From Microbacterium sp. SORGH_AS_0862 (lineage in GTDB: Bacteria; Actinomycetota; Actinomycetes; Actinomycetales; Microbacteriaceae), in assembly GCF_030818795.1 (NCBI RefSeq), contig NZ_JAUTAY010000001.1, positions 2,356,001 through 2,420,000 on the forward strand: a stretch of DNA of 64,000 bases, written 5' to 3'. How positions within the stretch are numbered: the first letter of the stretch is position 1; the number at the start of each line of letters is the position of its first letter. Shown here one piece after another: positions 58,101 to 64,000 of this stretch. The notes under the pieces are model-generated. The model made no database searches. It saw nothing but the letters and a program-made list of their open reading frames with translations, and was not told where the DNA came from. The translations under genes were made by a program, and so were the position numbers.

Positions 58101-59140
58101 GCGCGTCCGTCTCGACCTCGTCCATCGACCTCGACAAGGTCCCCTCCCGCGGGTTCGCCCGCATCTGGGGGCGCAGCCAGTCGGCGATCCCGTCGCTCGC
58201 GGCGGTCCTGTTGCTGATCGCCATGCTGGTGTACGCAGAGCTCGCCTACGGCCGCGTGTTCCACATGGGCACGATGTCGAGCCTGCTCGTCAGCTTCGCG
58301 CCGACGATCATCCTCGCCGTCGGGATGACGATCGTCATCCTCTCGGGCGGGATCGACCTCTCGGTCGGCGCCGTCGTGGCCTTCACCTCGGTCGCCGGCG
58401 TCATGCTGATGAACATCGGCGTGAACGGGTGGCTCGCGATCGTGCTCATGATCGTCTTCGGCGCGTTGTTCGGCCTCATCTCCGGAGTGCTCATCCAGTA
58501 CTTCAACGTGCAGCCGTTCATCGCGACGCTGGCGATGATGTTCCTGGCTCGCGGGCTCGCGTCGATCCTGTCGACCGTGCCCGTCCAGGCGCCCGAAGAC
58601 TCGCCGATCCTGCTGCTGGCGACCGACTTCAAGCTCATCGACGGCCCCAAGGTGAACGACCTCGTGCTCACGCCCGGGTTCTTCATCGCCGTCCTCGTCG
58701 TGATCGGTGCGTTCTTCTTCCTGCACCGCACCCGCTCCGGACGCACGATCTACGGCATCGGCGGTGCCGAATCTTCGGCGCAGCTGATGGGCCTCCCGGT
58801 CGCGCGCACCCGGGTGTCCATCTACGTCATCAGCGGTGCGCTGGCGGGCCTTGCCGCCGTCGTCTACACGGCCGAGGTGGGCGGCAAGGCGCAGAACGTC
58901 ACCGCCATCGGCTGGGAGCTCGACGCGATCGCGGCCGTCGTCATCGGCGGCACGCTGCTGACCGGCGGCGCGGGCTACGTGCTCGGCTCGGTCGTCGGAT
59001 CGCTCGTGCTCGCGACCCTCTGGATGATCATCACGAAGGACGGCACCATCCGTCCCGAGTACCTCACGATCATCACCGGCGGCATCCTCCTCGTCTTCGT
59101 GCTCCTGCAGCGTGTGCTGACGGCCAGACGACGGAGATGA
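58097..59140 (+). CDS. yjfF: Galactofuranose-type ABC transporter permease YjfF
   Basis: A 347-residue CUT2 permease: SGGIDLSVGAVVAFTSVAG, FNVQPFIATLAMMFLARGLA and GGTLLTGGAGYVLGSVVG are in keeping with YjfF. The start is GTG 58097, overlapping the ytfT stop. Together with YtfQ, YtfR and YtfT it should import a furanose sugar; the next gene encodes a secreted furanosidase-type GH43, which supports a link to arabinofuranose or galactofuranose. A hairpin follows. Confidence 0.92.
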   Translation: MSASVSTSSIDLDKVPSRGFARIWGRSQSAIPSLAAVLLLIAMLVYAELAYGRVFHMGTMSSLLVSFAPTIILAVGMTIVILSGGIDLSVGAVVAFTSVAGVMLMNIGVNGWLAIVLMIVFGALFGLISGVLIQYFNVQPFIATLAMMFLARGLASILSTVPVQAPEDSPILLLATDFKLIDGPKVNDLVLTPGFFIAVLVVIGAFFFLHRTRSGRTIYGIGGAESSAQLMGLPVARTRVSIYVISGALAGLAAVVYTAEVGGKAQNVTAIGWELDAIAAVVIGGTLLTGGAGYVLGSVVGSLVLATLWMIITKDGTIRPEYLTIITGGILLVFVLLQRVLTARRRR

Positions 59141-59144
59141 ACCC

Positions 59145-59191
59145 CGGCACGGCGTCGGGGCGGGCACACCGTCCGCTCCGACGCCGTGCCG
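59145..59191 (+). terminator. Hairpin between yjfF and the GH43 gene
   Basis: A 14-bp stem (CGGCACGGCGTCGG and complement, 59145-59158/59178-59191) with an additional inner GCGG/CCGC pair. It begins five bases after the yjfF stop. Confidence 0.75.
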
Positions 59192-59285
59192 CGCCCGCAC
59201 GCGGGCGGATCCACAACTGAACACCGCATCCGATGCGACGTCGGCTCTCACACTGCCCGGTCGCTCGAGACGAACAGGACTCTCG

Positions 59286-62267
59286 ATGACGAGAAACTCC
59301 CCGCCCGTATCCGTCACCCCGACACGGCACCGCCGGCGCGCCCGCGCGTTCGCCGCATCCGTTCTGGGTGCAGCGCTCGCCGTCACCGGTCTCGGCGTCC
59401 CCCTCGCCGCACAAGCCGCCGACATCCCGGCCCCCACGGCCCACTACGACATGTCCCACCAAGGCCAGTCCCTGATCGATGTGTCGGGCAACGGGCGCAA
59501 CGCCACGCTCACCGGCTTCACCGACGCGTCGTTCGCGGATGCGGCGGGCGACGCCGTGCTGCGCTTCCGTGCCGACGGATACGCATCGCTGCCCAAGGGG
59601 CTCGTGACCGGCACCGACAACGACTTCACCGTCGAGTACACGGTGGCCACGCAGACCTCAGCGAACCACTTCGGCTGGGTCATCGGCGACGGCGTGGGTC
59701 CGTGGAACACGACCCAGCTCGGCAACCACATCTTCCTGAGCCCGCGGTCGTCGCAGAGCGGCTACGTCAACCAGGCGCTCGCCGCGATCCGAGTGAAATC
59801 CGGGAGCGACAACGGCGAGACACGGATGCCGGCCGGCGGCGGTCTGAACCCCGGGTTCACGACTCTCACCATGGTGGGCCAAGGCAACACGCTGACCCTG
59901 TACCGCGACGGCGCCGTCATCTCGACGCTCACCCACACCCGCTCCCTCAGCTCGATCATCCCGAGCGGCAACGTCCTCGGGTATCTCGGACGCTCCCTGT
60001 ACCAGGGCGACGCGCTGCTGCGCGCCGACGTCTCGGACGTGAAGTTCTGGGACTCAGCACTCACCGCGGACGATGTGCGCGCCAGCATGCCGACGGCTCA
60101 GGCGAAGAGCGCGGCCACCGCCGCGTTGCTCCGCGGCGATCTGCTCGCAACGATGCTGGGGGCCAACCCCTCGCTCGACCGGGTGTCGACGAACCTGACG
60201 CTCGCGGCGACGGTCAACGGCGTCGCGCTCACGTGGGCCTCCTCCTCGCCCCAGACCGTGTCCACGACCGGCGTCGTCTCCCGCTCCATCGCCCAGGACA
60301 CCCCCGTCACTCTGACGGCCACCAGCTCGCTGGGCACGCTGACCTTCGATGTCACCGTCGTCGCTCCGTCCGTGTCGAGCGATCTCGACGCGATCGTCCT
60401 GGCGACGCGCACCACCGAGAACCTGCCGCTGGCGACGAAAGGTGCCGTCAACGGCGCGTCCATCACCTGGACCTCGTCCGACCCGACCCTGGTGACCGGC
60501 ACCGACCCGGCTTACACGGCGCCGGCGGCGGGCTCGGCCGACCCGTTCGCGGGCGGCGGGATCGTCTCGCGGCCGGCGTACGGCGCAGGCGACCGCAACG
60601 TCACGCTCACCGCGACGGCCACGCTCAACGGACGCTCCGCCCAGCGCACGTTCGAGGTCACCGTCGCCGAGCACGGCCGGTGGGCACCGGACGCCGGCTA
60701 CGCGGCGGCATACTTCAAGTCCGACGGCGACGAGAAGATCTATCAGGCCGCCACGAGCGGGAACGACTTCTTCACCTTCTCCGCGGTCAACGGCGGTAAC
60801 CCCGTCATCGCCTCGACGACCGACACGAAGGGCCTGCGCGACCCGTATATGCTGCGCTCCAAGGACGGCGACAAGTACTACATGGTCGCCACCGACCTCT
60901 GCATCAGCTGCGGCACCGGCTGGGGCCCGGCCCAGTCCGAGGGCAGCCTCAAGATCGAGGTGTGGGAGTCGACGGACATGGTGCACTGGAAGCGCACCAA
61001 CGACGCGAACACGGGTATCACGATCAACCAGCCGGCCGCCGGCATGACGTGGGCGCCCGAGGCGTACTGGGATGACGAGCTGCACTCCTACGTGGTCCAC
61101 TTCTCGTCGCGGCTGTACTCCGACGCGTCGAAGACCAACAACGACAACCTGCACGCCCGTGTCTTCACCGTCCTGACCCGCGACTTCCGCACCTTCACGT
61201 ACCCGCCCGCCGAGTGGCAGAACACCGGTTACGCGCGGATCGACTCGACGGTCCAGAAGATCGGGGACTACTACTACCGGTTCACCAAGAACGAAGACGG
61301 CGGCGCCGCCGACGGTCTCGAGCGCGGAAAAGACATCTTCCTGGAGCGTTCGAAGGTGCTCACCGCGAAGACCACCCGTTCGGACTGGAACGCGAACCCC
61401 GAGACAGGCTGGCAGCTGATCGACACCGCGATGACCAGTCTCGAGACCGGGCAAGCGGGTGAGGGACCGCAGATCGTCAAGCTCAACGACGGTGACCCGA
61501 ACAACACCGCGGATGATGACGGGTACGTGTTCCTCGTCGACAACTACGGCTCCGGCGGCTACCGCGCGTTCGTCACGACAGGCGACGAGATCGCGAGCAG
61601 CAATCAGGGCGACCGCCTCTCGCGCCGGGCCGACTGGAACGTGCGCCCGGCGGGCGGTCTGCCCGCAAGCCCCCGTCACGGCTCCTTCGTCAACGTGTCG
61701 CAGGCCGTCCTGACGGCCCTGCACGGATGGACGGATGTGGTCGCCGTCACCTCGACGACGACGCTCACCGCCTCCGGCCGCACCGCCACCGCGCACGTCG
61801 TCGCGGCGGATGCCGGTCAGGTCGCCGGCACGGTGACCTTCGCCGGCGCCGGCTGGAGCCAGAGCGCAATCCTCGCCGACGGGGTCGCCTCGGTCGAGGT
61901 TCCCGCCCAGGTCGGTGCCGTCACCGCCACCTACGACGGCTACCGGGATGGACGAGTCAGCGAATCGAGTTCGGCGGCGGTCACGCTCGGTGTCGCGTTC
62001 ACGACCACCGTCGCCGCGAAGTGCCTGGCCGGGAAGGTCGTGCACTCCGTCGCGGTCGTCAACACCGATCCGTCGACCATCACGGCGACGATCGTCGGTT
62101 CCTACGGCAGCAAGGCGCTGACGCTGGCCCCCGGCGCCTCGGCATCCGCAGCCTTCACGACCCGGCTGACGGCGACGCCCGCGCAGACGGTGACCGTGAC
62201 GGCGAGGGCCGCCGACGGGCGCACGACGACGCAGAGCGCCGTCGTGCCGTCGACCACCTGCGGCTAG
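59286..62267 (+). CDS. Secreted LamG/GH43-type furanosidase or arabinanase
   Basis: A 993-residue secreted protein: signal peptide (to about residue 40, AAQAADIP), a LamG/concanavalin-like domain (about 45-255), an atrophied Ig-like domain (about 265-460), a GH43 five-bladed propeller (about 475-800) and a final Ig-like region. GH43 catalytic features are the base Asp in LRDPYML (D519) and the acid Glu in WAPEAYW (E592). Expected to release L-arabinofuranose or related sugars from plant polymers. No membrane anchor is seen. The neighbouring YtfQRT-YjfF importer would take up the product. AGGACT precedes ATG 59286. Confidence 0.88.
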   Translation: MTRNSPPVSVTPTRHRRRARAFAASVLGAALAVTGLGVPLAAQAADIPAPTAHYDMSHQGQSLIDVSGNGRNATLTGFTDASFADAAGDAVLRFRADGYASLPKGLVTGTDNDFTVEYTVATQTSANHFGWVIGDGVGPWNTTQLGNHIFLSPRSSQSGYVNQALAAIRVKSGSDNGETRMPAGGGLNPGFTTLTMVGQGNTLTLYRDGAVISTLTHTRSLSSIIPSGNVLGYLGRSLYQGDALLRADVSDVKFWDSALTADDVRASMPTAQAKSAATAALLRGDLLATMLGANPSLDRVSTNLTLAATVNGVALTWASSSPQTVSTTGVVSRSIAQDTPVTLTATSSLGTLTFDVTVVAPSVSSDLDAIVLATRTTENLPLATKGAVNGASITWTSSDPTLVTGTDPAYTAPAAGSADPFAGGGIVSRPAYGAGDRNVTLTATATLNGRSAQRTFEVTVAEHGRWAPDAGYAAAYFKSDGDEKIYQAATSGNDFFTFSAVNGGNPVIASTTDTKGLRDPYMLRSKDGDKYYMVATDLCISCGTGWGPAQSEGSLKIEVWESTDMVHWKRTNDANTGITINQPAAGMTWAPEAYWDDELHSYVVHFSSRLYSDASKTNNDNLHARVFTVLTRDFRTFTYPPAEWQNTGYARIDSTVQKIGDYYYRFTKNEDGGAADGLERGKDIFLERSKVLTAKTTRSDWNANPETGWQLIDTAMTSLETGQAGEGPQIVKLNDGDPNNTADDDGYVFLVDNYGSGGYRAFVTTGDEIASSNQGDRLSRRADWNVRPAGGLPASPRHGSFVNVSQAVLTALHGWTDVVAVTSTTTLTASGRTATAHVVAADAGQVAGTVTFAGAGWSQSAILADGVASVEVPAQVGAVTATYDGYRDGRVSESSSAAVTLGVAFTTTVAAKCLAGKVVHSVAVVNTDPSTITATIVGSYGSKALTLAPGASASAAFTTRLTATPAQTVTVTARAADGRTTTQSAVVPSTTCG

Positions 62268-62282
62268 GGCCGTCCTACACCA

Positions 62283-62319
62283 CCGGGGCCGGGTCAGCGC
62301 ACAGCTGGCCCGGCCCCGG
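62283..62319 (+). terminator. Terminator after the GH43 gene
   Basis: Perfect 11-bp stem (CCGGGGCCGGG and complement, 62283-62293/62309-62319), starting 16 bases after the stop. Confidence 0.8.
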
Positions 62320-62365
62320 CGCGTGTGCGCAGGATGGTGGGGAGCTTCGACCGACAGGAGCACGC

Positions 62366-62863
62366 ATGAGCGCCGACGACATCGACATCCATCCGATCTC
62401 GCCAGAGGATGCGGGAGAGGTGCTGACTCTCCAGCGCGCCGCGTTCGTGCAGGAGGCGCTGATCTACCGCGACATCGACATGCCGGTGTTCACGCAGACG
62501 CTCGAGGAGGTCGCCTACGAGCTGCGGGAGAATCTCGGTCAGGTGGCACGGCGCGCCGGGAGGATGGTCGGGGCGATCCGCGCGCGTACGGACGGCGACG
62601 TTCTGCTCATCGGACGGCTCGCCATCGCGCCCGACCAGCAGGGTGAGGGCATCGGGTCCGCGTTGCTGGACGCGGTCGAGACACGCGGCCGCAAGGCGGG
62701 CGCCCGCACCGCGGAGCTGTTCACCGGCCGGCTGAGCGAGGCCAACATCCGCTTGTACGAGCGACAGGGATACGCGGTCGCGGAGGCCGCCGGCGGCGCC
62801 GGAGGCGCCGACGAGGTCTTCCTGCGCAAGGACCTCGCCGAGTCCGGTGCCGCCGACGACTGA
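62366..62863 (+). CDS. GNAT-family N-acetyltransferase
   Basis: A 165-residue protein with the acetyl-CoA loop LAIAPDQQGEGIGSALLDAV and the C-terminal RLSEANIRLYERQGY segment. ACAGGAGCACGC precedes ATG 62366. The substrate is unknown. It ends four bases from the convergent SDR gene. Confidence 0.9.
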   Translation: MSADDIDIHPISPEDAGEVLTLQRAAFVQEALIYRDIDMPVFTQTLEEVAYELRENLGQVARRAGRMVGAIRARTDGDVLLIGRLAIAPDQQGEGIGSALLDAVETRGRKAGARTAELFTGRLSEANIRLYERQGYAVAEAAGGAGGADEVFLRKDLAESGAADD

Positions 62864-62866
62864 ACG

Positions 62867-63667
62867 TCAGATGGTGGCGACCGACCCCGAGTCCACGCGA
62901 TAGTTCGACCCGTTGACGAAGGAGGCGCGCGCCGAACAGAGGAAGGCGATCACCGATGCGACCTCTTCCGGCTCGCCGCGGCGGCCGAGCTCCATGTACG
63001 GCCGCTCCTGGTCGAGGAACGAGGCGATCGCCTCGTCGAACGACTCGCCCCGTTCCTTCGAGCGCTTCTCCATCATTGCGTCGGTCATGGGCGTGTGGAT
63101 GAAGGCGGGAGAGACGGCGTTCACCAGCAGTCCCTCGGACGCGTAGCTGCGCGAGAGTCCCTTCGCGAGCGCCAGGATGCCGGCCTTCGCCGCGCAGTAC
63201 GGCAGCTCGTCGTCGTACGGCTGCACCGCATCCTCGGAGGCGAGGAGCACCAGGCGTCCCCATCCGCCGGAGCGCAGATCCGTCAGGAACTCCCGGATCA
63301 CGCGGACCGGTCCGAGCAGATCGGTCTCGATCGTCGACGTCCAGCCCTCGTCGTCGATCTCATGGAACAGCCCCTGCGCACCGGTGATGCCCGCGGACTG
63401 CACCAGGATGTCGATGGCGCCCACCGCATCCGTCGTCTTGCGATGCAGCTCGGCGACGGAAGCGAGGTCGGTGATGTCGGCCGCGAACGCGTGGAGTCGG
63501 CCTTCGGGTGCGTCCAGCTCGGCGGCCGACTTCTCCAGCTTGTCCGCATCGCGGTCGGTGAGCACGACCGTCACTCCCTCAGCGAGGAGCAGCTTTGCGG
63601 TCTCGAAGCCGATACCCGAGTCGCCCCCGGTGATGAGAGCCTTCTTGCCTGCGATGCCGAGATCCAT
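62867..63667 (-). CDS. SDR-family oxidoreductase
   Basis: A 266-residue classical short-chain dehydrogenase: the cofactor loop TGGDSGIGFETA, the catalytic Ser-Tyr-Lys set (LLASEDAV, then YCAAK), and the C-terminal YRVDSGSVATI. An Asp at the end of beta-2 (LTDRDAD) suggests NAD rather than NADP preference. GAAAGGA precedes ATG 63667. It follows an SMP-30-like gene by 12 bases; the pair may oxidise a sugar to a lactone and open it. Confidence 0.9.
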   Translation of the reverse strand: MDLGIAGKKALITGGDSGIGFETAKLLLAEGVTVVLTDRDADKLEKSAAELDAPEGRLHAFAADITDLASVAELHRKTTDAVGAIDILVQSAGITGAQGLFHEIDDEGWTSTIETDLLGPVRVIREFLTDLRSGGWGRLVLLASEDAVQPYDDELPYCAAKAGILALAKGLSRSYASEGLLVNAVSPAFIHTPMTDAMMEKRSKERGESFDEAIASFLDQERPYMELGRRGEPEEVASVIAFLCSARASFVNGSNYRVDSGSVATI

Positions 63668-63679
63668 GTCGGTGTCCTT

Positions 63680-64000
63680 TCATTCGCCGTCGGACGGGAT
63701 CGGTCCGAACGTGTGTGCCGGGCGACCCTCGGCGTCCGTATCGACCACGAAGATCGATCCGCTGAGGGGCGCAGCGGCGAGCTGCTGCTCGGTGAGCTGT
63801 TCGCGAGCGGTCCCCACGAACAGCAGATTCCGCGCGGGTCCGCCGAAGGCGACGGAGGTCACGTGCGGCGCGGGGATCGGGATGCGGGCCTCGATGCGTC
63901 CGTCGGGAGTCCACCGCACGACCTGTCCCGCGCCGTAGATGCCGTTCCAGAATCGTCCGTCGGTGTCGAGGGCGAGGCCGTCGGAGTCCTCGCCGGTCAA
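63680..64000 (-). CDS. SMP-30/gluconolactonase-like protein (5' end outside window)
   Basis: The last 106 residues of a beta-propeller protein. Visible SMP-30 features are DGLALDTDGRFWNGIYGAG, VRWTPDGRIEARIPIP and VTSVAFGGP, which are the metal-binding and propeller strands of the lactonase family. The start lies beyond the window. With the SDR gene just downstream it probably forms a small sugar-acid operon. Confidence 0.82.
   Translation of the reverse strand: MTGEDSDGLALDTDGRFWNGIYGAGQVVRWTPDGRIEARIPIPAPHVTSVAFGGPARNLLFVGTAREQLTEQQLAAAPLSGSIFVVDTDAEGRPAHTFGPIPSDGE

Noticed and set aside
1..64000. tRNA, rRNA, insertion sequences, prophage or CRISPR
   Set aside because: I found no convincing cloverleaf, rRNA segment, transposase or integrase motif, or spaced direct repeats. 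The YqaJ nuclease alone does not make a prophage.

Overview
The window is a high-GC, gene-dense actinobacterial chromosome segment. Codon use, abundant GGATGCGG/GCATCC words, short intergenic gaps, ATGA/GTGA start-stop overlaps and leaderless-type promoters suggest the family Microbacteriaceae, probably Microbacterium (inference; no rRNA gene is present to confirm it). I saw no rRNA, tRNA, CRISPR array, transposase, integrase or prophage; a YqaJ-family nuclease is the only phage-related gene. Most genes look like ordinary chromosomal genes.

Layout. 1-6.1 kb: a 5'-truncated FAD oxidoreductase, a secreted GH5 glycanase, a DHA2 drug-efflux/MarR pair with three operator-like dyads, and the YqaJ nuclease. 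6.3-16.8 kb: two giant cell-surface enzymes flank rplJ-rplL. The first joins an M1 aminopeptidase to a 5'-nucleotidase and carries a frameshift. The second is a NucH-type nuclease joined to a paralogous 5'-nucleotidase. Both end in sortase-like or sortase-derived anchors. 16.9-21.9 kb: a LacI regulator (CebR-type operators) and a divergent sugar ABC importer without its own ATPase. 22-30 kb: a P-type ATPase, small membrane proteins, a DUF305/DUF3105 pair, a Bcr/CflA-type exporter, a PAP2 phosphatase and an SDR-DUF2867 protein.

30.1-47.7 kb forms a molybdenum and oxygen-limitation block. mogA-moaE converges on moaD-DUF6457-mobA-moaC-moeA-moeB. After a MerR/VOC pair come a Mop-type regulator and modABC (modA frameshifted so that it reads in frame into modB), then cydAB-cydDC for cytochrome bd, then moaA and a cysteine-containing HTH regulator reminiscent of SufR. 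Together these would import molybdate, build the molybdenum cofactor and assemble a high-affinity terminal oxidase; no molybdoenzyme is encoded here.

47.8-64 kb: a lipid kinase-like protein, a zinc-ribbon protein, a CNNM/CorC-type membrane protein, a three-gene secreted WxL/DUF916-like cassette that overlaps a LacI gene, a YtfQRT-YjfF furanose-type ABC importer followed by a large secreted LamG-GH43 enzyme (probable arabinan or furanoside use), a GNAT, and a minus-strand SMP-30/SDR pair cut by the window end. The themes are extracellular polymer and nucleotide scavenging, sugar import under LacI control, and respiratory or molybdenum metabolism. The two single-base frameshifts, both in short homopolymer contexts, should be verified before any biological reading.
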